A stretch of 64,000 nucleotides of DNA from contig BCKE01000042.1 of NCBI GenBank assembly GCA_001600495.1, positions 78,063 to 142,062 of the forward strand. The letters are read 5' to 3'. Both the position numbers and the translations under genes were made by a program. How positions within the stretch are numbered: position 1 is the first letter of the stretch; every line of letters starts with the position of its first letter. This stretch comes from Pilasporangium apinafurcum (taxonomy: Eukaryota; Oomycota; Peronosporomycetes; Pythiales; Pythiaceae). Shown here piece by piece: positions 1-10,078 of the stretch. A model generated the notes under the pieces. The model saw nothing but the letters and a program-made list of their open reading frames with translations. It had not been told where the DNA came from and did not search any database.

Positions 1-3000
1 ACAAACCCCACTGCACATAGCAGCCGAGAAAGGATACGATAAAATTGCGGAGTGCCTCACATTTAAGTTTCCTGGTACAATTTTTTTCCAAGATGTATCA
101 GGCAAAACTGCTCTACATTTAGCAATCGAGAGAAAACACTCGAATATTGCAGTTCAACTTATTACGATTGCTCAGACCTATTGTCACCACAAGCTAAGCG
201 ACAATTGTGGCTCTTGCACGAATGGTGCTTCGCCTATCAAGGTACTCGATATTCAGGATATCAACGGATATACACCACTCCATTACGCTTGTATCCACGC
301 CGATGAAAGAGTTACCGGCGCGCTTGTTGAAGCAAACGCGACATCATCAATATCAATATGTGAATATCGTGTTCCCAGTCAGTGCTACCATTTTCTTGGT
401 CTATACTGGAAAAGTGGAACGCTTTCCTCCGTTCATCAAGTCCGCAAACGGAGTACCCAACAAATTTTAGATGATTATGTTACAAGATTTGATATTGATT
501 CTCCATTAGAGTTGATATTGCGCGGCTGCAAACGTAATCCATTTGAATATGCCAAGTACTTACGGATATTAGATAATGTGATGCATCACTATCGCAAGAA
601 TCAACCTGATGAACAACATCAAACGAATATCAAGAAATCACAGCCATGTCTCTTTCATCTTGCAGCAGAGATAGCCGAAGTTAATATTAGCGTTGCTGTT
701 GAAGTTTGCCGAAGATTAAGCAAATTGAAATTTGAGATCAATATGAATCATGAACGAACTGGCGACACTGTTCTCTTACAAGAGTGCAAGCGCGTATGCC
801 AAGCTGCGCAAAAGCGAACTGAGCGTAAGATATCTGCTAGTGTCGATGAGGAGAGTGATACTGAACTGGCGCTTATTAGATGTTTATTGGAGCTGGGAGC
901 AAATATCAATATGGCGAATCAGTCGAACGGAGATTCTCCTATTGGTTGTGCGGCTTGGTATGGCCACTTACGGTTGATGGATTTGCTCTTGGAATCTGGA
1001 GGTGATAAAGATATGTTTATCCGACGATGTTCGTTTTCACCTCTGCATTTTGCCGCCCTCGGTAACCGTCTTGTTTGCGCAAAGGCTCTAATCGGAGCAG
1101 GAGCGACCGTGAACTTTGACGTGACTTCAAAAAACGAAGAAACTCCGCTTTATTTTGCTATCCGCTCCAAAAGTGAAGCTATTGTCGATTTGCTACTGTA
1201 TCGCGGCGTTGATGTAATCACTCCTTGCACTATACAGAACAATGTTGCAACTTCGTTTGGTATCACTCTATCGATTTCAAATTACAGCAAAAATTATAGG
1301 AAGATGGTGGAGAGGACTGAATCAGCGACGCCTTTGCCGCCCGTGATAGCTTCGCCATTGACATTTGCACTGGTCGTTGCCAGGTCCTTGCGACCATTTA
1401 GGACCCAAGATGAATTCGGTTGGGGGATCGGTCGTTCGCACATGCATGAAGATTGGGCGACGATGAATCGGATATGTTTGAAACTGGCAAGTCGACTAGC
1501 CGGAGCGAATGAAGGCGGTAAAGGATTGATAACACCCAATGACGTTTATCTGGCAAGTACATTAGGATACTGGGATGTCATGAAGCTGATTCTGTCACAG
1601 CATATCGCGCTGTCGAATGCATCGACCTCACCTTCAATGAATGCTCTGCACTTTGCTGCCGCTGCGGGTCAGACTAACGTAGTGACTGCGCTTATTACTG
1701 CCGGTATGAATGTTAACTGCGTTTTACTTCAAGATATAAAAACTTGTGGTAAAATTGGCACGTTTGGTGTCAAAGTATCAGCGAAAGTAGACGCTACGAC
1801 AGTAAATCCGAAGGATCGAAAGCGGAACAAGACTAGAACGTTTGGGACAGTTTCAAGGAACCGAGGAGCGTTATTTTTCGCCTTGATTAATGGGCACGTG
1901 CAAACAGTAGCCAAACTCCTTGTTTTGGGTGCTAATCCTTTGCAGTCTATTCCTCATATTCGGAAAAAACAAAGGCGAAGAAAAGAGATCCTGCAACGTG
2001 AAGAAGAGCCCTCGAACATATGGGTTGACGTTGATGTAGTCTCGTTCTTAGTCACTGAATCGATCATAAAAGAGCGCAAGATGTCATTTGTCACTACTGG
2101 ATTTCGAGATAGAGCACAGTCAGATGCCAGCGTTCAATTCATTCGACACATTGAACGTAGCATGAACGAAAAGGTGCCCCTGTTGCATCTTGAAGTTGCT
2201 ATGGGGAACAGGCATCTTGTGGAGACACTTGTAAACGCTGGAGTGAATATCTTTAGTAGCTTCGTACCAGGAAGTATCGATGTGAGGCAGGAGCACAGTA
2301 CTGACGCCGAGACAGCGGTACATGTAGCTGTGGCTGCTGGACATCTCGAAATTGTGAGCTACTTTGCAAGTCTTGCGCAAAATAACTTTCCACAATGTTT
2401 TTTGCGCGAAGGAATGAAGTTCAAGAGCCTACTTGTCTCCGCCTGCGAAAGACACCAGACGAGAGTTCTCACCTATTTGCTGAAGACAGAAGATGTTAAT
2501 GGATGCAAAATCGGAGGTGGATTCTCGTACAAAGATTCAAGTGGGGAGTTTCACGATGCTTTAAAGGTCTCTGCAGCAGTACAGTTCATGGACGGATTCA
2601 ACCTCTTAATTGACCATGGAGCAAGACCTGATGCCGTCGTGCTTATCAACTTACTTCAAGCGCTCGAATGGAAAGTGCCAATACATTCTTCGTCATGGAT
2701 GGATAGCAATACTAATCGAACAAGTGTGCTTGAAGGAGAATATCAAACCCAATTGGCGTTACTTCGCCGAAAGAAAATTCCAAAGTCTTGCTCTGTGAAA
2801 ATAGCTGTGCAATTGCTTTACAGCATCATAGAGTACATGGACGATCTAACTACCTTTTTCGGCATAAGCGCATCATTTGATCTATTCTTGAAAATTTTGA
2901 TCACGTGCTCACGCCACGAGTTTTGGTTTGTTTTGGACAAATTATTCGTTTCACACAAGCAACAGTTTCTGGATCCCTCCAGTACCTGGAAGCCGATGCT

Positions 3001-6000
3001 TATTCGAGCATCATGCTGTTGCTTGGTACTCCATCGTGCTGCAATGAATAATCAGGTGGAATTGGTGAAATTTCTTTTGGCATTGGGTGTACCAGCTGAT
3101 CTACGATTAAGCGAAATTCCTTCCACGAAATCTCCCATCTGGTATGCTGCGTCGCGAGGCTGTCTCCATACATTTGTGATACTAGCGTTACACACTCCAT
3201 CATTTCTAAGCAATTGCGCGTTTCACCGACACTTAGCCAGCGTGCCCATGTGCTTTCGGTCAATCAACGCCTCACGAAGTTATTTCTCACCCAGTTCTAC
3301 TTGCAAATGGCAGAACTTGAGTGTTTTCGGATGTTTTGAAGTGAGACAAGAACAAACTAATTACTTCTGCATTCAAAAGCTCATTAATTATGCTCTTTAT
3401 GAGTTGAAGGAGCCCCACTGCAATTCGTTGCTTCATCATGCTTGTGCGAAAGGTGAGCTGCTATCAGTCCAGGTGCTAGTTGAAGCAGGAGCTGACATCA
3501 CAGCCCAAAATGATTCAAAGAAGACACCTTTAGCACTTGCTTCTGGGAGAAAAGATTCGTTTGGCGTCGCGATAGTCCGCTATCTTGTAAAGACACTGAA
3601 AGAAAGGACAGTTGAAAGTGACAAGAGCATACTTAATTTCGCCTTGTTAAGCTGCTTTGCCCAACCACCGCCATGCAATCTGGAAGTTGCCAAAATTCTA
3701 TTGACAGCAGGTGCTGATGCAAACTTTGTTATTGTCGACACTAGAAGTAGCGAACAACCAGCGAAGCGTTCCGCCTTACACTACGCTCTAACGTCATTTC
3801 AAGGTTCTGGAGTCAAGTTATTGTTGGATTATGGTGCATGTTTGACTATCCCGAGTGCAGAAGAATTCCTCGGAAAATTATTTGTATCAATACATCACGA
3901 AAATCGACTACACTGGCGGCGTCTCTCTATGTTTCTCAAATATCATAACCAGCGGATACTGGAAGTGGAAAACCTAATGAGGCTATTTCTTGATAAGAAT
4001 GTGTTTTCAAAAGCAATGAACGTGGATTTAGTGCACCAGATGATAGTGTGTGCGGCTGCTTTAGCAGCGACCGTTACTCAAAGAGTTGGATTAGAAAAAC
4101 GATTCTGGAGTATTGTCGCTACGATATTGGAGCAGTACCCAGCAGAAACTAGAAGCAAACAAGCAGAATGGAATCAGAGGACGGCGTTGCATTATGCGGT
4201 GTTGGGACTTGAAATGGATGTCGTCGCAAACCTTTTACACGTTGGCGATTTTGACCTACTTGCAGAAGATACTTTTCAACAAACACCCTTGCATTTGGCT
4301 GCAATGAGCGGCGACTCACGCATTTGCCGTATTCTTCTCGAAAGTTTACGAACTAAGGGATTACCAAGCACGCGAAGCGTGGATAAACTCGACTACCACG
4401 GACGTACGGCACTGCATCTCGCCGTTATCCATGGCCACGAGATGATTGTGGAACTCCTTCTGGATGCTGGAGCGTCCGCTAGTGTTCGCTGTCATCAAGA
4501 GCTTAATGCATTTCTTTATGCATGCAAATGCAATCGTCTTGCAATTTTGATGATTCTCTGCTCAAGATCGCCTCTACATGTTCATGAACTTTTGTATACC
4601 GCAAAAGGAGAGTTCGGAATCTTCATCGCTGCTCGTCATTGTGCTTTTCGTGTCGTTCGATGGCTTGTGAGCGTATGCGATGGTGACCAACAACTAACCG
4701 CGCTGCTACCTGATCATCAACAACTATCAACCATGAAATGCATATATGGGCGTACACTGCTGCATTATGCTGCAATGTATGGTGATGAAGAAATTACACA
4801 TTGGCAACTGCAGGCAATAAGCAAGGTATCCGACAATGCCTCGAGCGAACGACAAAGAATTGCCAATTTGAGAGACACTGCAGGCTATCCACCGCTCCTT
4901 TATTCAGTTGGTTTTGGCCACATTTCAATCATTAATACCCTCTGTGGTGCTGGAGCAGATCCTGAATTAGTTATTGACCACACAGAAGAGCCACGAACTC
5001 ATCCATATGTGAGCAGTTTTGGTATCGCGACGCTCTTGAAGTGGTTTGCACTACCTGGATGGTTTGCATTTGCTAATAAGAAATTTGTGCCAAACGAGAA
5101 ACCCAGGTTGACACACAGTGATAATATCGACGAGTGTTATCTTATGAATTCCGGCTACCGAGTACAACGCAGAAGAATGCAACATCAACATAAGGAAGAA
5201 ACAACGCGCAAAATAAAGCGATTAGCCTTACGGAAGCGAATGTCTGACGTGTCAAAGACGAAGCTTACCGAAGTTGTGCGAATTCGAACATCCATGCGGT
5301 CCTGGCGATTCCCTCAAATGAGTCTCTTCGATTTCATGTGTGACGTGGGGGATCTTCAAATGATTGAGTTATTGGTTAGTATAAAGCTTCCTCAAGTTAT
5401 CCGCAGGTCGAACTATCAATCACAACGAAGAGATTTCCTCCAAGTCGTTCGATGGAATCGCGTCGAAGTTGTGAAGAAGCTAATCACCAGATCAACATCA
5501 AAAGATCAACTCAATAATGAGGTGCACTTTATGGATTTCCTGGAAGTTGGTATTGATAGTGCTGTATCCCGTGGTCATGAAGATTTGACGATCTATTTGC
5601 TGATGCAATGGAATGGTATCAAGGAGAATGACCGCAAAGGCGCAGATACAGGTGTATTTGCGTTTCAGTTTGCACCTGTTTTTCAAGAGGCTATTATTCG
5701 TCACATGACCAAATTGGTCACATACATGATTGAGCGTGGAGGAGAGCAACTCGTCGCCTTCCACTGGAATGATGGCTCATCGCTGGTTTACGCATACGCT
5801 TTTGGCCACATAGATATCATTACATTACTCCTTCAGCACGGAGCACATTCTAGCCCGATGGATACGTGTGTCGCGCCTTCCGTTAAGAAATGGGTGCAGT
5901 TAGGATGTCCACAGGATGTTCATGTCCAGTGGTATCAGCGAGTTCTACATGCCATCTCGTCTTTGGACACAATTGCAGTTTCCAAGCCACTATTTATTGG

Positions 6001-6115
6001 ACCGATCGAAATGTACGAGCCGCCACAAGAACGATTACCAATTGAAATTATCCGTGAACACTTCATTGTCGGCACTTCCGATAATGACGAGCATTCTACA
6101 AATATTTCTTCATAA
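1..6115 (+). CDS. Giant ankyrin-repeat protein, 5' partial
   Basis: The reading frame is open from base 2 to the TAA at 6113-6115, about 2,037 codons in one exon, and no start lies inside the window, so the gene begins further left. Ankyrin repeats are spread along the whole length. Helix-turn signatures such as TPLHIAAEKG, SPLHFAALGN, NALHFAAAAG, TALHYAVLGL, TPLHLAAMSG, TALHLAVIHG and TLLHYAAMYG recur, many followed by LLLDAGA-type turns. Long less regular stretches separate the repeat clusters. I see no kinase, protease or membrane domain in the visible part. Ankyrin arrays are protein-binding scaffolds, so the partner and cellular role cannot be told. The gene converges on the RRP1-like gene with only about 100 bp between stop codons. 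The family call is secure; the function is unknown. Confidence 0.9.
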   Translation, partial: QTPLHIAAEKGYDKIAECLTFKFPGTIFFQDVSGKTALHLAIERKHSNIAVQLITIAQTYCHHKLSDNCGSCTNGASPIKVLDIQDINGYTPLHYACIHADERVTGALVEANATSSISICEYRVPSQCYHFLGLYWKSGTLSSVHQVRKRSTQQILDDYVTRFDIDSPLELILRGCKRNPFEYAKYLRILDNVMHHYRKNQPDEQHQTNIKKSQPCLFHLAAEIAEVNISVAVEVCRRLSKLKFEINMNHERTGDTVLLQECKRVCQAAQKRTERKISASVDEESDTELALIRCLLELGANINMANQSNGDSPIGCAAWYGHLRLMDLLLESGGDKDMFIRRCSFSPLHFAALGNRLVCAKALIGAGATVNFDVTSKNEETPLYFAIRSKSEAIVDLLLYRGVDVITPCTIQNNVATSFGITLSISNYSKNYRKMVERTESATPLPPVIASPLTFALVVARSLRPFRTQDEFGWGIGRSHMHEDWATMNRICLKLASRLAGANEGGKGLITPNDVYLASTLGYWDVMKLILSQHIALSNASTSPSMNALHFAAAAGQTNVVTALITAGMNVNCVLLQDIKTCGKIGTFGVKVSAKVDATTVNPKDRKRNKTRTFGTVSRNRGALFFALINGHVQTVAKLLVLGANPLQSIPHIRKKQRRRKEILQREEEPSNIWVDVDVVSFLVTESIIKERKMSFVTTGFRDRAQSDASVQFIRHIERSMNEKVPLLHLEVAMGNRHLVETLVNAGVNIFSSFVPGSIDVRQEHSTDAETAVHVAVAAGHLEIVSYFASLAQNNFPQCFLREGMKFKSLLVSACERHQTRVLTYLLKTEDVNGCKIGGGFSYKDSSGEFHDALKVSAAVQFMDGFNLLIDHGARPDAVVLINLLQALEWKVPIHSSSWMDSNTNRTSVLEGEYQTQLALLRRKKIPKSCSVKIAVQLLYSIIEYMDDLTTFFGISASFDLFLKILITCSRHEFWFVLDKLFVSHKQQFLDPSSTWKPMLIRASCCCLVLHRAAMNNQVELVKFLLALGVPADLRLSEIPSTKSPIWYAASRGCLHTFVILALHTPSFLSNCAFHRHLASVPMCFRSINASRSYFSPSSTCKWQNLSVFGCFEVRQEQTNYFCIQKLINYALYELKEPHCNSLLHHACAKGELLSVQVLVEAGADITAQNDSKKTPLALASGRKDSFGVAIVRYLVKTLKERTVESDKSILNFALLSCFAQPPPCNLEVAKILLTAGADANFVIVDTRSSEQPAKRSALHYALTSFQGSGVKLLLDYGACLTIPSAEEFLGKLFVSIHHENRLHWRRLSMFLKYHNQRILEVENLMRLFLDKNVFSKAMNVDLVHQMIVCAAALAATVTQRVGLEKRFWSIVATILEQYPAETRSKQAEWNQRTALHYAVLGLEMDVVANLLHVGDFDLLAEDTFQQTPLHLAAMSGDSRICRILLESLRTKGLPSTRSVDKLDYHGRTALHLAVIHGHEMIVELLLDAGASASVRCHQELNAFLYACKCNRLAILMILCSRSPLHVHELLYTAKGEFGIFIAARHCAFRVVRWLVSVCDGDQQLTALLPDHQQLSTMKCIYGRTLLHYAAMYGDEEITHWQLQAISKVSDNASSERQRIANLRDTAGYPPLLYSVGFGHISIINTLCGAGADPELVIDHTEEPRTHPYVSSFGIATLLKWFALPGWFAFANKKFVPNEKPRLTHSDNIDECYLMNSGYRVQRRRMQHQHKEETTRKIKRLALRKRMSDVSKTKLTEVVRIRTSMRSWRFPQMSLFDFMCDVGDLQMIELLVSIKLPQVIRRSNYQSQRRDFLQVVRWNRVEVVKKLITRSTSKDQLNNEVHFMDFLEVGIDSAVSRGHEDLTIYLLMQWNGIKENDRKGADTGVFAFQFAPVFQEAIIRHMTKLVTYMIERGGEQLVAFHWNDGSSLVYAYAFGHIDIITLLLQHGAHSSPMDTCVAPSVKKWVQLGCPQDVHVQWYQRVLHAISSLDTIAVSKPLFIGPIEMYEPPQERLPIEIIREHFIVGTSDNDEHSTNISS

Positions 6116-6215
6116 CTCGGGAACAATGACAACACGGCCATAACAGGAAAAACGAAGTCATCCATTCTCTATTGAAGTTATTCGGATACTAACCATCATG
6201 TAAACACCAGCGACT

Positions 6216-8388
6216 TTAAAAGAAATCGGCCGCTTTCATTCGCCCTTTGCTCGTAGTTTTCGATATCGTGGTCTTTTTTGTCTTCTTCGCATAAACAACA
6301 GATGTTGCTGAAGCCTTCAAGACACCCTTTAAACTCATGGGCGGATCTTTTGAGACGCTGTCATTCTTTGCTGAAGCTTTGAGGCGCTTGACAGATACTT
6401 CGTGGCGAAGAGCTTTATTCTTCCCAAAGGTAACTTTTTTCAATGTTTGCACTACATTGCTCTCTGTAGAAATAGACGACACGTCCACTTCAGAAGATTT
6501 TCGCTTCTTGGAGGCACTGGAGTCGGCCCCCTTCGTCTTCTTCTTTTTGTTCAGCTTTTGCGTTCGCTCACAGTGTCCACATAAAGCTTTACCAGTAGGG
6601 ACGAGACCCTTCCCATAGCCTCGGCAGGTAGCGCATCGTTGGAATTTCTTGCCACTTCTAGTAACAAATTCTGCTTTGGATTTCGATTGTTTCTCTTTCG
6701 TCGCCTTTACCTCCTTCTCGTTCTTTGCTGGCGCCTTTGATTTTGCAGCCACAGCCTCCGCGACAGCAGCGGGCGAGACCGTCTTCTTCTTCTTGGTCGA
6801 TTCGGTCTCTGCGCTTTCCTTCACAGGCGTATTCGTCGGCGTTGGAGATACATCTTTCACTTTCTGTTTGTCTTTCTTCTTCTTTTTCTCCGACGATGAT
6901 GGAGTACTCTCCGTCTCCTCTCCCTGCTTTGCCTCTTCCTCTTGTTGTTTCATCTCCTTCTTCGTCGATTTCTTTTGTTTTTTCTTCTCTGGCGTAGTCG
7001 CTGGTGAAAGTGTCTTTGTCTCTTCCTTCTTAGCTTCTTCTGCCTCTACTTCTTCCGCCTCCACCTGGTTCTGCTTGCGTTTCTTGCTCTTCTGTTTCTT
7101 CTTCTTCTCTGGAGATTTTTCTGCTTTGTTTGCATCTTCTTTTTCATCTACTCGCGCAGCAGATTCGGTCCGCTCACGCTTCTTTCCGCTCATCTTCTTT
7201 GTCTGTGGAGGTTTCGCGGCTGCTTCCTGGATGGCCTTAAGCGAGTCAACTTTCGTAAGTTGGAAAAATTTTCCATAGAGATCGTAAAGCGCTGTACGAT
7301 TACGCTCTGCAGTATCACTATGAACAAGAAAAAAGGAATACATGAGAGTCATTCGTTAACCAAAAGATCAACAATCAAATCAACACATACTCTGCGGAGG
7401 CAATAGTGAAGATCCGGTGCTGGACCTGCGCCAAGTCTACGTGTTCAAACACTTTGTCTTCTTCTTCTTCGTCGGTTTCATCGGTACCAGTTTCGTCGGT
7501 CTCCTTCTTAGACTTTTCTGGCTGCACACCAAACTTAAACTCGCTCAGCATAGGTCTACAATCCACATAGACCATCATGTTAGTTCATGTAAAGTTGTAA
7601 TCTCTAAAGATTGCATTCGTACAGGAACACGAGGTCTCGGACGCGTTTGAAAATGATCTTGTCATATTCCGAGCCCATTAGCGTAAAAAATGGCTCCAGC
7701 AGCAACAGGAACGAGTCCGTGTCGACCGTCGATCCCACGGCTTTCCATAATTCCGTCATGTATAGATCCGAGAAATGCATACGCAGACCGTTGGGCAATT
7801 GACTGATGATCTCCGTCGATAAGGTTGACACAAATGTGCTCGTAGACTGTTCGTCCCATTCGTCGTTATTGAGAAGCACAAGCGATTGGTGCACGAACTT
7901 ACGGATGAGTGAGTAGAATTTATCCAAACTATAAAAAAAAAATTATCATTAATCATCTAGCCATATTGTTAATCATATTTCCTAGAAAAACATAGCCAAA
8001 CTTACCGTAGACCGTCAATACCATGCCATTCGCGGTGCATGGTGCGAAAGAAACTGTGCACAAATGCAAGCGACAACTCCACACTCGGTAGTTTATGAAT
8101 CAATAATGCCAAATTGGACGACAATTCTTCCTGCACCGGTCGTTTGTCGCTCATCCACATGCAGTAGAAAAGTGCCTTCCACAGTTTGTCCAGTTCTAGA
8201 TCGGTCCATGATGTTTTTTTGGTTAAGTATTGTGTCAGCTTCTTCAGCGCTTGATCTCGATATTTCTTCTCTATAAACACAAAACAAAATGACCGTCTGT
8301 AATGTATTCAAATGCCATTTTTATACGAGAGCAATCACATACCAGTATGTGCCAGTCGCTGGCCAAAGCGAGACGCTGCGTTTTCCAT
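6216..8388 (-). CDS. RRP1: RRP1/Nop52-type ribosomal RNA processing protein
   Basis: Five exons join in frame to 627 residues: 8343..8388, 8006..8270, 7623..7928, 7391..7555, 6216..7317. The start is the ATG giving MENAASRFGQRLAHTEKKYR. The N-terminal 260 residues match the RRP1 (Nop52) domain, with the family hallmarks RDQALKKLTQYL and LWKALFYCMWMSDKRPVQEE. RRP1 acts in the nucleolus in large-subunit pre-rRNA processing. The rest is a long Lys/Glu-rich tail typical of nucleolar proteins. It carries an unusual Cys cluster, C-x2-C-x14-C-x2-C at about residues 489-510, that looks like a small zinc ribbon. Introns are 67-77 nt. The gene is divergent from the cyclin-Y-like gene. The donor of the third intron (GTACGA) is weak, so that junction is the least certain. 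Confidence 0.85.
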
Positions 8389-8715
8389 CGTTTCACGAGA
8401 CAAATACCGAGAACGAAAAGCTTTTCGTCACGTGCGTAATGCTGCGAGTGGAATGGATGGCCGGCCCGCAGTTCTATTTCTCCGTTGGCGGTTAAGTGCT
8501 CTTTCATCCAATTGGTTATAAAACATCCTGATATTAATATTTTACACCAATAATTAGTAGCCTTAACTGTAAGACTCTTCTTATTGGTGAAAATTCATAT
8601 AAGCATCATTGTCAAAGGATCTTTTGACTTCCTGGAAGAGAATGTAGCTTTTCGAACGAGCGGAATCCCTCACCACCTTGAAGAAGGGAATCAGACAAAA
8701 AAGACTAATCGATTG
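8389..8715. promoter_or_regulatory. Divergent promoter region, RRP1 / cyclin-Y-like
   Basis: This 327-bp stretch separates two start codons on opposite strands and must hold both promoters. The cyclin frame stays open back to 8584, but no ATG precedes 8716. I see no clear TATA box or repeated motif. Confidence 0.5.
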
Positions 8716-9979
8716 ATGGTGGTGGGGAGTTCACGTGACCACATGGATGCGTCGCTGAGTGTCTCGCTGTCACCGCTGCTACCGAGCTCCGTTGAAGAAG
8801 TGGATCTGCCCGCTGATGAGAATGGAGGAGGCGCCGGTGGTAGCCGGAAGAAACGCGTGCAGTTTGAATTCCAACCAACACACACGGTTTTCACGCCACG
8901 GTTGACCGATTCGGCGTCGTTACGGTACCGGAAACCAGTGGATCGTGTGAACAGCAATTCGAGTCTGGCACTGCCGCCGTCGACAAGTTCCATTGCACAC
9001 CCGAATTATGATGATTTCCTGCGAAGAGTGAGTGTAGTGGTCTATCAGCACATTCGGCGGTGTGAGAAGCGGCATCGTGAACAGAGCCGCCCGGGGACAA
9101 ACACACCTGTCGACGGGGTGGCAGTATTGAATGTGACAGTAAATGGAGCGCCACGTGGTGAGACGCAATCAACAGAGTCGCGTGCCGCTGCACACACTGA
9201 TGAAGTGGCAAATGACGACGACGACGATGATGTTGACGCGCTTATGTATGGCGATCAAACAAACAATCCAAGCAGTACCGCGTCGCCGAGACTCATTGAT
9301 TTACCTGTGGAAGAGATTTTCCGTGAAGAACATTTCGTCACGCCGCAGTACAAATATACGTTTGTGCGGTTGCCGCGCGTGTTCCCGATGACGAGTTACG
9401 TCATGGAGAAGATCACATCCAAACGCAAAGTGCCGAGTGTCGATGAGATTTTCCGCTTTTGCAAGAATCTCTTCAACAAGGCACAACTCAGTGCTGAGTG
9501 CACAATCGTCTGTCTCATTTACGTGGAAAGACTCATGGAGCAGGCCAACGTCCCATTGCTTGCAGTTACCTGGAAACCCATTGTGCTCTGTGGGCTCTTG
9601 CTTGCATCCAAGGTAACAGCACCGCCGGAAAATCACCATCTTCATTGTGCTGACTCATTAATCGTCTTGTTGTCATGAATATATCTAGGTTTGGCAGGAT
9701 TTGAGCTCGTGGAACGTTGAAATCAGCAGCATCTACCCACAGTACCCGCTGCACTCGATTAATCGCCTTGAACGGCTATTCTTGCATCATATCCAGTGGG
9801 ATCTTTACATCTCGGCGTCAGTGTACGCCAAATACTACTTTGCACTGCGGTCACTGACAGAGAAGAAGGATTTTCGACGAAGGTACAATTATACCATGCG
9901 TGTGGACCCACCGAACTCGAAACGCTTAGAAGAACGTAGTGCTGCGATCGGGCACGAGCTGTACTCAAAGAGTCTGTAG
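8716..9979 (+). CDS. Cyclin-Y-like protein (CCNY/PHO80-type cyclin)
   Basis: Two exons, 8716..9612 and 9689..9979, give about 395 residues. The intron runs from GTAACA to ATCTAG. A second ATG at 8743 (MDASLSV) is an equally good start. The first half is low-complexity and acidic. The cyclin box follows, with EIFRFCKNLFNKAQLSAECT, YVERLMEQANVP and, across the splice, LLASKVWQDLSSWNVE. It then continues NRLERLFLHHIQWDL and SVYAKYYFALRSL. These blocks match cyclin Y closely. In animals cyclin Y is membrane-tethered and activates CDK14/16-type kinases. I see no N-terminal myristoylation glycine with either start, so membrane anchoring is not supported. The gene converges on SEC10 with 99 bp between the stops. 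Confidence 0.85.
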
Positions 9980-10078
9980 ATGAAGAGGTGAGTGTGTGAG
10001 TCCGTGAACGGGGGTTTTGTGTTAGTGGTTTTGGATCTTTGTGTATAAAAACGGAGGTTATGAGATGGATGAAGATGC

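Noticed and set aside
6649-7278. A 209-codon plus-strand frame rich in Ser and Phe
   Set aside because: It is the exact antisense of the Lys/Glu-rich tail of RRP1. Low-complexity AAG/GAA codons leave the opposite strand free of stops, so it is a shadow.
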